Shown here one piece after another: positions 1 through 9,299 of a stretch of 24,521 nucleotides of DNA. The position numbers and the translations under genes are program-made. A model generated the notes under the pieces. It saw only the letters and a list, made by a program, of their open reading frames with translations. It was not told where the DNA came from and made no database searches. Origin of the DNA: Acanthamoeba lenticulata (lineage: Eukaryota > Discosea > Longamoebia > Acanthamoebidae); NCBI GenBank assembly GCA_002179805.1, contig NAVB01000824.1, positions 1 to 24,521 of the forward strand, given 5' to 3'. Numbering within the stretch: position 1 is the stretch's first letter; every line of letters starts with the position of its first letter.

Positions 1-58
1 CAGGTCATGAAAAGAAAAGAAAGTAATTTCCAAAAAAAAATCGAAGAAGGTGGCCGAC

Positions 59-293
59 CTGTGGCCACAGGAGGTGATCATGACGGCCTCTTCCTGCACA
101 CAGCGAGAAGAGGTGAGCAAAAAAAATTATGAAGAAGAGGTAGAAGAGGCCGGAGGCTAACCACGAGGGTGAGGGTGATGGGGTCGACGAGCTCAGGCGG
201 GAGCTCCTCCCGCGGGCTAGCACCATCGTCACTCATCTGCCTCTCTTCTCCGGTGCGCTTGTGGCGAGACCGTTGGTCGTCCGTTTGTGCCAC
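59..293 (-). CDS. U-box domain E3 ubiquitin ligase, N-terminal part (cut by left edge)
   Basis: Partial gene read leftwards. Exon 1 is 293-162 (44 codons from ATG) and ends at a GTTAGC donor. An intron with a T-rich 3' end and a CAG acceptor follows, then a 35-base exon at 93-59 ending AG|GT; the rest lies outside the window. The joined reading gives PPELVDPITLTLV followed by EEAVMITSCGH. This is the start of a U-box: the proline/Asp-Pro-Ile-Thr opening, a hydrophobic middle, then the C-G-H turn. U-box proteins recruit ubiquitin-loaded E2 enzymes without zinc. An in-frame second Met at codon 20 could also be the start. Substrate-binding domains cannot be seen, so the exact protein is unknown. 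Confidence is limited by having only about 55 residues. Confidence 0.6.
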
Positions 294-613
294 AGCTACG
301 CGAGCGGTTTTCGCCTCCTGGCTCCTATCGTTTCACGTAATCCAAATTCTTGCAGGATTGGTAGCCGCCAGCTGGAGTTCGGTTTTTTAAGCAGGCAGGA
401 CCTTTGGGACAGACCACAAGAGCACGAGGCACAAGAGCGCAAGAACAGAAGACCTTGACTTCTTGGCCGGCCCAAGTGGAACTTTTCGTTCGCCTACGAC
501 ATCACGCGTACATAACAAACAAAGCCTTGATGACTTTCAATCTTTTCATGTTCATGTTTCCTCACCTCCACCATCAGCAACACAACAGCGTAATCCAAGC
601 CAACGCGTGATCA
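294..613. other. Spacer between the U-box gene start and the Rpn9 gene end
   Basis: 320 bases with no supported gene. On the minus strand this must hold the 3' end of the Rpn9 transcript and the promoter of the U-box gene. Short open frames on the plus strand here have no recognisable domain or splice support. No clear AATAAA was seen close to the Rpn9 stop. Confidence 0.5.
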
Positions 614-2170
614 TCACATGACGGTCTCCGGAGTGCCCTGCTCGATGTAGAGGGAGGTCCGGTCAACCTTCTGGGTCCACTCGTGGAGGTTGTCTCGCAT
701 CTTCTTGATGTGGTCGAGGCTCAGCACGCGCGACTGCACCCACGTCACGTTGAACGTCTGCGCGAGCTGGTCGATCTTGCCCTTGAGCAGCTTCAGCGAC
801 AGCGCCTTCATCACAAGCAGCTCCACCTGAGAAAGACACAATCGCATGAGACCCTCTTCTTCTTCTCCTTCTTCTTCTTTTGTTGGGTATTTCATGAAGA
901 GCGTACCATGTCGAGAGGCACTTTAGTGGCCTCAGCAATGGCGGCGAGCGGGATGCTCCTCTCGACGGCCTGGCGGGCAAAGATGAGCTCGATGAGGCAC
1001 AGGATGGAGATCTTCTCCTTCATCCGGTCGGCGTGCTGCACGAGGCTTGGCTGGTTGGCCAGCTGCTGTTCGTACTGCGCCACGAGCTGCTCGTACTTGG
1101 TGATGTCGCCTCGGTTGAAGGCATGGAGCAAGTGGTGCAGCCACTCGCCCTGCGTGCCCACCAGCAATTCCACGATGGGGTGCGCCAGCTGTGTGTAGAA
1201 GAATTGTTGAGCACCATGAAGGCAACCACAAAAAGAAGAAAAAGAAGAAGGGCGTACGAGGTCGCCAAAGCTGTAGATGTCCTCGCCGACGAGGGCAGAG
1301 AGGCCCAAGTCAAACGCCATCTGCAGCCGCTCCTGCTCAGAGAGGGACTCGATGGGCGTGTAAGAGAGATAGAGGAGAGCGTTTCGGTAGAACTCAGCCG
1401 AAAGGCCGGCAGCCTGCACAGAGGAAGAAGGATGTTACTATAAGCTCCCAAGTAGAAGAAGGAAAGTGAAGAAGGGAAATACCTTGTGGTAGATGGCCTG
1501 AGCCTTGTAGTAGTTGGCGTAAACGGAGGTGTCGATGCCAGCCACGCCCTCAAGGCGGTTCTGAACAGACTCGAGCAGCTCCTTGACTTCCTCCCGGTTG
1601 CTGGGGTCCTGCAGCTTGAGCTGAGCGATCACCGAGCGCAGTAGCAGGTAGGCATCGGGGTTCTCAGCTCCAGACAGCTTGGTGGCAACGCCCTCCAAAA
1701 ACTTAACCGCTTCCACAGGATCTGCACGCCGCACAGTAGCGAGATTAGCTTAGATCAAGGACGATTATGTGAGAAGAAGGTACCTCGGTAGGCCTTAGAG
1801 ATGGCGAGGATGATGTGAGCAAAGCTGAGCTGGTTGAGCTTAGACTCAAAGTGCTTGATGAAATCAGTGTAGAGACTGATGAGCTGAGGCGAATCCTTGA
1901 GGCTAGGGTGGTTCACCAACTCGAGCAGCTTGGAGGTGAGGTTGTGCCAGAGCCTGTGAGCCGATAACGTTCTTTGTCAATCAACCGGCCTTCAAGAGTG
2001 CCTCCAACTGAGCTGCATTCGATTGCGCAAGCACCACCCCGCATCACTCCTCATTTGGCGTACCGCTTCTCGAAGAGAACCAGCAGCTCCTCGAACAAGG
2101 CAGCCAACTCAGGGCTCTGCCCCGCACTCGCGGCAACCGACTGTTCCAAATACGTTCTGGCAGCGTCCAT
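614..2170 (-). CDS. RPN9: 26S proteasome regulatory subunit Rpn9 (PSMD13), PCI-domain lid subunit
   Basis: Non-ATPase subunit of the 19S lid, a scaffold that helps assemble the lid around the deubiquitinase. Six exons read leftwards: 2170-2064, 1953-1784, 1721-1483, 1413-1258, 1188-907 and 826-614. All phases agree and give 388 residues, against about 376 in human. Matching blocks to PSMD13 run the whole length: RLWHNLTSKLLELVNHP, the SLYTDFIKHFESKLNQLS region, ALVGEDIYSFGDL followed by AHPIVELL, then the C-terminal PCI/winged-helix part with VELLVMKALSLKLLKGKID and TWVQSRVL. Donors are mostly GTACG/GTACC. The gene is divergent from the acid phosphatase gene, with 298 bases between starts. 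Nothing is missing; a very confident call. Confidence 0.95.
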
Positions 2171-2468
2171 CTTTATGTGATGTGTTTAGCGGTCGTCTCT
2201 TTATCAATTGCTTTCGATTCTCGCTGGCGATCTTGTTGCCCACAGCGAAGGTCTCGCTGGCGCTCTGCTCGGATTTGCCCTGCAAAACCTATCTTCCGGT
2301 TTTTGGGGCCAAAATTGGATTCTTGGCGCAACAGCGCTTGGGAAGAAAGCTGAAACTCGGTAGCCTCGTCTGAATGCGCATGGACAAGTACGTATGATTG
2401 CAGCCACATAAGAGCCATCTATCTTCTCGACACGCTCTACGGAATCTGAATTGATTTTTTCCACACCA
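2171..2468. promoter_or_regulatory. Shared divergent promoter region, Rpn9 / acid phosphatase
   Basis: 298 bases separate the two start codons, which point away from each other, so both promoters and both 5' leaders must lie here. No convincing TATA box was recognised. This is inferred from gene layout only. Confidence 0.4.
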
Positions 2469-4518
2469 ATGAGAGATCTCTACCGCCCCACAACACTTCT
2501 CACCGCCTTTGGCCACCTCTTCCTCCTGTCCTTCCTGCTCATCCTCTTGGCGAATCCACCATGCGGACTTGCACACGCCACCACACAACAACGCGCGCTT
2601 GCAGCAGAAGGCATCTCCTTCCTGGTGGTAGGTGATTGGGGAAGCGGGGACGATCCCACCTACGCCCCTACGCAAGCCGCTGTCGCCAGTGGCATGGCCA
2701 GAGTGGGCGCACAGTACTGTCACCTCATTTCTCCCATCTTGACCACCTCAACTTTTTAATCTGAATTTTTAATTAATTATAAATACATAAAATAGGGAGA
2801 ACATCCAGTTCGTGGTTTCGGTGGGCGACAACTTCTACGAGGATGGCGTCCAGTCCGTCGATGACCCCAAGTGGAACACCTCATTTGGTATCCCACCCGC
2901 TCTTCTGCAGAGCAGCTCTATTGCCCTCGGCGTAGACCATGATCTCATGTCTTCTCATGTGTGCACGCACGCCGATTCGCAGTAAATATGTATGCGGGGG
3001 AAGCGCTGCAAAAGCGATGGTATCAGATGCTGGGCAATCACGACTACCAGGGCAGCGTACGTCGTCATCATTGTCGTCGTCACCTTCCTTGCCGTTCATC
3101 GCCGTTGTTGACAACTCCGTTGTGGTCGGCCACAGGTCGAAGCGCAGCTGCACTACAAGGCCGACCCGCGATGGTACATGCCCAGCCGCAACTACAGCTT
3201 CACCCTGCCCGTCACGCGCGACATCCAGGCCACCTTCAGTTCGCACACGCCCTCCTCGACCGCCATGCCCGCGTCTGCGTGTGCCTAACTCGTGTGTGCG
3301 GCGCGTGTGTGTTGGACAGTCGTGCTCGACACGACGCCGTTCGTGAACGAGTACTACAATTACCCCAAGAATGACGCCATGCGCGACCAGTTGCGCGACC
3401 AGCACTGGCAGGCGCAGCTCGAGTGGGCCACCGAACAGTTCAAGAAGGTGCCCAAGACCGACTGGCTGATCGTCTTCGGGCACCACCCGATCTTCTCTGG
3501 CCACCGCATCGAGGGCCACAATGAGTTCTACGGTTCGCTCAGCTCCGAATTTTTATTGTTTACTTATTAATTATTTCAAGGGTTTACCTAAATATTTATT
3601 CTTTGTTTGAATTAATTTAACAAATAAATAAATAATTCATTTTTTTTGTTGCAGGTGGACACAAGGAACTGCAGGCCAGCATCCAGCCGCTGCTGGAGCA
3701 GCACGAGGCTGTGGCCTACATCGCTGGGTCCGCTCCTCCTTTCGGATCCCCGCCCCACCGCTGCGCGCGTTTAACATGGTCTCTCTGTCGGACAGGCACG
3801 TGCACGACCTCGAGCACGTGATGTTCAAGAACGTCCAGTACTTTGTGTCCGGCGGCGGCTCTCGCGTCAAGATCCTCCCGCGCGCCGAGCAGCCGTGCGT
3901 CCTCCACCGCACACGCGTGCGCTCCACCGCCGCCATCGTCGACTCACGCCGCACATGCACCGCACACGCGCGCACAGGACCGAGATCGAGTCCTATTTCC
4001 ATCACGACGGGGCCGGGTTCATGCACATCGCGCTCGGGCGGGACAACCTGACGGCCACCTTCTACGACGAGACCGGCGCGAAGCTGTACACGGGCCATGC
4101 GGCCCGGCGCGAGCGGACGCTGCCCATGCTCGACTTCCACCTGCTCATGCAGTGGAACGGGAGCCTGCTGCTGCTCTTGTTCGTCCTGGGCACGGTCAAC
4201 GTGATCGCGCTCGGCGCGCTGCTGGTCCTCTACCTCCGCAAGCGCCACCGGCGACGGCAGCAGATGATCCCCATGCGGCCGCTGGGCGGGGCCCACTACG
4301 AGATCGGCGAGGACGAGGGCGACGACCCCGAGGCCCACCGTGTCGGCGTCCTCCCCGCCGATGAAGAAGAGCAGCGCGCGGATGATGGCGAAGATGATGC
4401 AAATGGGAAGCATGAGGATGGGGCGAACGACTCCACAAGCAACGGGCAGCACGCAAACGGCCTCGGCAGCATCAAGGAGAAGGAGGCTGCCACGGACACA
4501 CAACCCAACAACTTTTGA
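2469..4518 (+). CDS. Membrane-anchored purple acid phosphatase (tartrate-resistant / ACP5 type)
   Basis: Binuclear-metal phosphomonoesterase acting outside the cytosol. Exons: 2469-2713, 2796-2887, 2983-3056, 3136-3238, 3320-3532, 3655-3727, 3796-3894, 3978-4518; phases fit and give 479 residues. All five metallophosphatase motifs are intact: VVGDWG (Asp56), SVGDNFY (Asp93, Tyr96), LGNHDY (Asn131), VFGHH (His226) and GHVH (His268, His270). The N-terminus is a signal peptide (hydrophobic residues 10-35). Unlike the soluble secreted mammalian enzyme, a hydrophobic helix at about 362-387 is followed by RKRHRRRQQ and an acidic tail of about 80 residues, which suggests a type I membrane protein with its active site in the lumen or outside the cell. 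ATG 2469 is the first usable start. Several introns are strikingly AT-rich. Confidence 0.9.
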
Positions 4519-4797
4519 TCCCAAAACAATGAACTCAACGCCTTTTGGCCACATGCTTCTGGATCCAGTTGGCCATGGTGGACAGTGCCATTGATAGGCG
4601 ACTTGTAGTTGAATATAGCCTTGGGCAAAGTACAGACAACATTCTGGAAAGCCAGATTGTGCATCATTCAAAGTGTTCATAGAATTAAGTGATCCAGACC
4701 TTAGTTAACATTATCTCCTTCTGCCACACCCACTTGGCTCACCTTTGACCACCCTATTAGATGACTTATACGAGCAAATGCAAGTTGTCATGCCCCT
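4519..4797. other. Gap after the acid phosphatase gene
   Basis: 279 bases, less GC-rich than the flanking exons. No gene, RNA or clear polyadenylation signal recognised. It should contain the 3' end of the phosphatase transcript. Confidence 0.4.
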
Positions 4798-5464
4798 CTA
4801 TTGGGTGGACTTTTTCATGGGTTTTTTTGTTGGTGAAAAAGTGTCCAGGTCAGACTGAGGAATAAGAATGACTTTCTGCCATGTCAAGCAGCATCCAGCC
4901 AACAATTGGTGCCTCATGTGGCGGCCTCTGACTTGGCAATGGAAAATCACTGCCAGGAGAGCTAAAGGCGGCACCTCAGGGAAAGAGGACCACACATGCA
5001 AAGGTCCACACACGCAATGGCAATGGATGTGCTCAAAGGCAACATGATGGGCAATTTGTGTGTTTGTTGATGAAAAAGACAAAGTTGAAACAAGAGAAGA
5101 GGCTACAAGTTTCTTAAGATCATCTGCAAAAGACCAGCCTTGAGGTGAACTGCCCAGTGAGCTACGGCTGGAACTGATGCGCATTGAAGTAACGCCTTGT
5201 CTAGTAGCGCTGGAAGAGAAATCACTCGAACCACGTCGCCCTTTGTTATTGCCTTTGGTGTAAACAGATTCGTCGACCAGGTGCTGCCCTGGTTCGGTTC
5301 TCAAGCCATCAAGTGTGATGCGCAACGAGTGGTATTTGTTTGTGGCCAAGTGGGAGATAGGTTCTTTCCTTGCCCATTTGTGGTGATACTTTTCTCCAAC
5401 CGCGCTGCACGATGAAGCTCCGCTCGTGCTCGCAGCACGGGGCCTCGCTTTTTTCCTTGAGCAT
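4798..5464 (-). pseudogene. Frame-disrupted partial copy of the 6133-7268 gene
   Basis: A frame read leftwards contains NKYHSLRITL, then a 13-residue spacer, then VDESVYTKGNNKGRRG. It is plainly related to NKYHTLQFHC ... VDKSVYTKGNNKRRG in the gene at 6133-7268. The DNA around it aligns too (AAA-TGG-GC here, AAA-CGG-GC there). An ATG at 5464 followed by LKEKSEAP resembles the paralogue's start MLGQKRTAP, but it is in a different frame: 85 bases separate it from the aligned block, one more than a multiple of three, with no plausible intron. After GRRG the similarity ends and the frame runs 100 residues to a stop without the second half of the domain. It may be a decayed duplicate, or a diverged gene whose 5' exon I have not recognised. 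Confidence 0.5.
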
Positions 5465-6132
5465 CAACACGACGAGGCAAGAGGAGGCCGTAGAAGAATT
5501 TTTTACAACTGCCCAGCGGCCCAAGGTTGCCCTACAACTTCAGTGGTTCGTCCGGGCTCAACTCACGCAACGTTTCAAGGCACAGGGTCTAACGAGCAGA
5601 CAACAAGAAACTGCAGTAAGACTGAACGTGTTGTTTATGAAAGTGTTCAAGAAGGTGTTGGGAAGAAAGGTGATGTCGTGGGCAGGGTTGAACTGGCGCA
5701 AATGAGCGCTGCCGGGTACGGTAAGCACGCTGCTGGATCGAAGCCTGGATTCCGGCCCTCACCACCACAAGGTCACGTGTAGATGTCGCTGTCTCTGTCC
5801 GTCCGTGTATGTGTACGTGTGTGTAGCTCTCTCTCTCTCTCTCTCTGGTCTTTGCACCTCCTTCACATCATAACCATAGTCAGCCCTGCGCTACAAACAC
5901 GTACAATTGGGGAGGGAGGAACGTACAAGACAAGGCCAAAGCCGGTGCGCAACGAGAGCCGAGAGTGGTACCACGCAATTGAGGTGGCACCAGGACACAC
6001 ACCTACACACACAAACACGGACAAACAGAGACAACAGCACCTATACGCGACCTTGTGGCGGAGAGGGTCGAAATCAAGGCTTCGATCCGGCAGCGCATTG
6101 GCCACTTTCAAACCTCGCACGAAGGGACGGCC
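5465..6132. repeat. Non-coding stretch with (CT)n and CA-rich simple repeats
   Basis: 668 bases between the partial paralogue and the intact gene. It carries GT-rich sequence followed by a (CT)n tract at about 5825-5848, and a CA-rich stretch at about 5993-6018. Open frames on both strands here have no recognisable domain and consist largely of repeat-encoded residues. No gene supported. Confidence 0.5.
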
Positions 6133-7268
6133 TCATCGAGCAAATCTAGTGACGTTCACACAGCGAGCATGAGCATCGAATGGACGAGTTGATGGTGCTG
6201 GGATAAGGTGTGTACCGAAAAAGTCGTCGTCAAACCACGTCATGAGCCAGTTGTTCGTTTTCTGCTGAGACCCCTCACCCATATGGGGTGGGGATTCCGA
6301 CAGATCAAACGGCAACAGCGGAGACTGATTGTAGTCGTAGTGGAGCGTTTCGAAGTCTCCCGCGCGAAGAATGTCGAGTTCGGGCGAGGAGAGGTACGCA
6401 AGCGGCGAGAAGTCTGGCTCTGAGAGGGAGCTAGCGTCGTCACTGGTGCTCGAGGACGGCATCATGACCGGCAACGTGTAGCTGTACACCTGTCCCTCGG
6501 GGGTGACAAAGTCGGGTAATTGCGGCGGTGGCGGCGGCGTGGCAAGCACCGGTTCCAACCACAGCTCGCTGGGGATTTCAACTGTCGGGCAACTGATCTT
6601 CTTGTTTGGCCTGCGGGAACCAAAGACAACGCCGACTGTGGAATTGAAGGTGAAACGAAGTGAGTAAGTGGGAAGGAAAGGGAACGAGTAAAAGAAAGGT
6701 CGGAAACGTACCAGAAAGGACGGCCTGGAACAATGGCTGGCCTTGGTCACATTGCACCCAGAAGCGAACCTGGAAGGGGTGATCTTCTTGTTTTCCGTAA
6801 TGGCACGAACAGCAGTTGATTCGCAACTTGCTGGTGAAGTGCGTTGGTGTAGCGATGCTAGGGCCTCCCCGGTGGAAGATCTCGGCCAGTGGGCGACCAT
6901 GAGATTGGGAGCAGGTCTCTGGGCAGGTCCTCAAGGCGTCCTGTTACAAATCAGGGTAAGTCTTCAACAGATAGTTGAGTTGCCGAAGGTATCAGGTTCG
7001 GTACCCCATCGGAACCCGCATGCTCCAGCTGAGCGAACAGCTTGTAGTCGCTGGGGGAAGGGGCGTTGCAACCGCGTCGCTTGTTATTGCCCTTGGTGTA
7101 AACGGATTTGTCCACGACTAAACGCTGGCTTGGTCCGAGAGGAGGGCAGTGGAACTGCAGTGTGTGGTACTTGTTGGCGCGCAAGTAGTAGATTGGTCCT
7201 TTCTTGGCCCGTTTGCACGCCGGCGTACCCACGCTGCGCGACGGTGCCGTTCTTTTTTGGCCGAGCAT
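6133..7268 (-). CDS. Unrecognised, probably DNA-binding protein with acidic C-terminal region
   Basis: Three exons read leftwards, 7268-7005, 6940-6712 and 6635-6133 (donors GTACCG, GTACGT; acceptors AACAG, CACAG), give 331 residues. The start is chosen at 7268 because MLGQKRTAP resembles the paralogue's start; in-frame Mets exist upstream. Residues 1-25 are basic. A conserved block at about 30-60 has the core VDKSVYTKGNNKRRG. Exon 2 gives LRINCCSCHYG and FQVRFWVQCDQGQPLFQAVL, which reads like beta strands, followed by a basic GSRRPNKKIS. The C-terminal half is Pro/Ser-rich and acidic, with DDASSLSEPDFSP and MTWFDDDFF, like activation domains. The layout suggests a beta-sandwich transcription factor (p53/STAT/CudA style is only a guess). 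I could not assign a family. Divergent from eRF1, 289 bases apart. Confidence 0.6.
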
Positions 7269-7557
7269 CGAAAGAACGAAAGAGGAGCGGTTCTGCGTGT
7301 GTGAGCGAACGAGGTTTATGAAAAATGCCGCGAAGCTGCGCTTCAAACGAAACGTGAGCCAGAGAAACGCAAGAGAAAATCGCATATCCATTCTTGGCGT
7401 TTTCGAAGAATTGCTTCACAGAAGATTCCTTAGTGGGCGCCCATGAAGCTCGTTGGGGGTCCTCGTGGAGCGTTTTTCACGTCCCACCGAGCGAGCGTAC
7501 AAGAACATCCCCGATCGAGCGATCACCACGACCAACCCCCAACAACAACAAGAAGAA
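7269..7557. promoter_or_regulatory. Shared divergent promoter region, DNA-binding protein / eRF1
   Basis: 289 bases between divergent start codons. The eRF1 side ends in a CAACAACAACAAGAAGAA leader directly before its ATG, typical of an unstructured, well-translated leader. In-frame upstream Met codons exist for the minus-strand gene. Inferred from layout. Confidence 0.4.
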
Positions 7558-9299
7558 ATGGCCAACTTTGATATGGACAGCGTAGAGGCCTGGCGCCAAA
7601 AGAAGATTGTGGAGCAGTTGGAGAGCGCCAAGGGCAACGGCACCTCGTGCATCACCATCATCGTCCCGCCCAACTACCAAATGGTCAACCTGACCAAGCT
7701 GCTGACCCGCGAGCTGGGTTCGGCGTCGAGCATTAAGAGCCGCCTCACGCGTAACTCGGTCATCGACGCGCTCAAGTCCATCCAGCACCGCGTCAAGCTC
7801 ATCACGCGCCCGCCTACCAACGGCCTCGCCATCTTCTGCGGCACCGTCCTGCGCGACCGCCGCGAGAAGAAGGAGCTGACGGTGTGGGAGCCCATCCAGC
7901 CGCTTAAGCAGTTCTCCTACCTCTGCGACGGCCAGTTCCATGTAGAGCAGCTCAAGGACCAGCTCAACGAGCACGACAAGTACGGCTTCATCGTCCTCGA
8001 TGGCCACGGTACCTTGTTTGCCACCGTCCAGGGCAACCACGTCAACGTGCTCCAGCGCTACACGGTGGCCCTCCCCAAGAAGCACCGCCGAGGCGGTCAG
8101 TCAGCCGCCCGCTTCTCTCGGTTGCGTTTTTAACGCGAGGCATACCTACCTCGTACGTCTTCTTCTTGACTCCTTCTTTCCCATCTTTATCCATATCTCT
8201 GACGTTTGGTGTATGTCTTGTGCAGACGAAGGTGGCCGAAACAGCGGTCCACTGCTTCGTGGGTAGGGACGACCAGCCCACGGTCAAGGGCCTTGTCGTG
8301 GCCGGCTTGGCAGACCTCAAGGCCGAGCTGACGTCGAACCCGAAGCTGCTCGACAAGCGCCTGCTGTCTCGAGTGCTCAAGACCGTCGACACAGCCTACG
8401 GCATGGAGAAGGGCCTTCACCAGGCCATCGCCCTGTCCGCCGACGTACTTGGCGAGGTTCGACTGCTCAAGGAGCAGCGCCTGCTCGAGCGCTACTTTAC
8501 CGAGCTGGGCGCGGTCAGCGTCACCGACGCCGGCAGCCGAGCCGCCTGCGGGCTGCGCGAGACCGTGGCCGCCCTGCGCGAGGGCGTCGCCGACAGCATC
8601 ATCTGTTGGGAGCGCCTCGCCGTCGTGCGCTACACGCTCCAGCACGCCGCAACGGGTCGCACCGAAGTCGTCCACCACACCCCGCGGCCTGGCCGCCCGG
8701 AGCCCACGGTGGCCGAGCTTCTGGCCGACACAGCGGAGCAAGGCTGGGCGATCGTCGAGCAGGCGCCGCTGGTGGATTGGCTCGCGGAGCACTACCGCGA
8801 GTTTGGCGCCCAGCTGGCCTTTGTCTCAGGCAACTCGGAGCTGGGCCACCAGTTTGTGCAGAGCTTTGGCGGCCTCGGCGCCGTCCTGCGCTATCCGGTC
8901 GACTTTGAGGCGCTCGACATGCCCGCGGTCCGCGAGGACGAGGATGACGAGGACGACGACTTTGACGACTTTGATCTCGAGAGCTGCTGTGTCAGCGAGC
9001 CTGAGCCCAAGCCGCTGGGCCCCAACGAGGAGGTCCTCGAGTTTGCCGAGGAGGACTTTATAGATGACGACGATGACGACGACGACGACGGTCATGACGA
9101 AGCCGGCCGTTGCGACAACAAGGGAAACGACAAGGGCAAGGAGAGGGTCGGATTGCCGCCGCGTGCAGGGGGCAACAACGACAAGGCTGCTGCTTGCCCA
9201 GTCAAGCCGGCGCGCCAGCTGACAAGCAAGATCAGGCCCACCGACAGGGTGTTTGTGCCGAACGGCCGTAGCAGCTCGACTGCAGGCGCCGCCCAGTAA
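7558..9299 (+). CDS. eRF1: Eukaryotic peptide chain release factor 1 (eRF1), needs a +1 frameshift
   Basis: Recognises stop codons in the ribosomal A site and triggers peptidyl-tRNA hydrolysis with eRF3. Exon 1 is 7558-8152 and exon 2 is 8226-9299 (donor GTACGT, acceptor GTGCAG). Domain N has GNGTS at 26-30, SIKS at 58-61 where NIKS is usual, and YLCDGQF at 121-127 (the YxCxxxF motif). Domain M has PKKHRRGGQ with GGQ at 179-181. The rest matches eRF1 through VDFEALDM. After RFSRLRF (codon 191) the frame meets TAA at 8131-8133, but the following conserved residues NARHTYL, up to the donor, lie in +1. Skipping one T restores alignment to human RLRMEKRHNYVRKVAETAV without a gap, for about 555 residues in all. 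The extra C-terminus is about 115 residues: Asp-rich, then basic. An error in the T5 run, or a pseudogene, cannot be excluded, but the downstream exon is fully conserved and open. Confidence 0.9.
8128..8134 (+). promoter_or_regulatory. Candidate +1 ribosomal frameshift site in eRF1 (TTT TAA C)
   Basis: Zero-frame codons are TTT (8128-8130) and TAA (8131-8133), followed by C. A P-site tRNA-Phe on UUU can move one base forward and pair again perfectly with UUU (8129-8131), leaving AAC in the A site. A stop followed by C is a weak termination context in many eukaryotes. The arrangement mirrors the bacterial RF2 site CUU UGA C. The protein alignment shows that the frame changes here; that the ribosome does it is inference. 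Confidence 0.6.
8145..8267 (+). promoter_or_regulatory. Stem-loop in spliced eRF1 mRNA just after the frameshift site
   Basis: With the intron 8153-8225 removed, CCTACC (8145-8150) pairs with GGTAGG (8262-8267). After one bulged T (8151), CACGAAG (8152 plus 8226-8231) pairs with CTTCGTG (8255-8261). Inside the loop, GTGG (8232-8235) pairs with CCAC (8249-8252), and CCG (8236-8238) with CGG... via 8245-8247. Together that is about 20 base pairs, starting 11 bases after the TAA. It cannot form in unspliced RNA in this arrangement. Whether it stimulates shifting is inference. Confidence 0.5.

Noticed and set aside
2881..3519. 212-codon minus-strand open frame over the acid phosphatase gene
   Set aside because: It is antisense to well-supported phosphatase exons and introns, with no domain. 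GC-rich coding DNA often leaves the opposite strand open.
5370..6172. Plus-strand open frames between the partial paralogue and the intact gene
   Set aside because: The residues come mostly from CT and CA repeats, with no domain or consistent splice sites.
8119..8225. A longer intron or a different donor to explain the eRF1 frame change
   Set aside because: Every alternative donor either removes conserved residues RHTYL or puts exon 2 in the wrong frame. The alignment is gap-free only if one T is skipped and the GTACGT donor is used.
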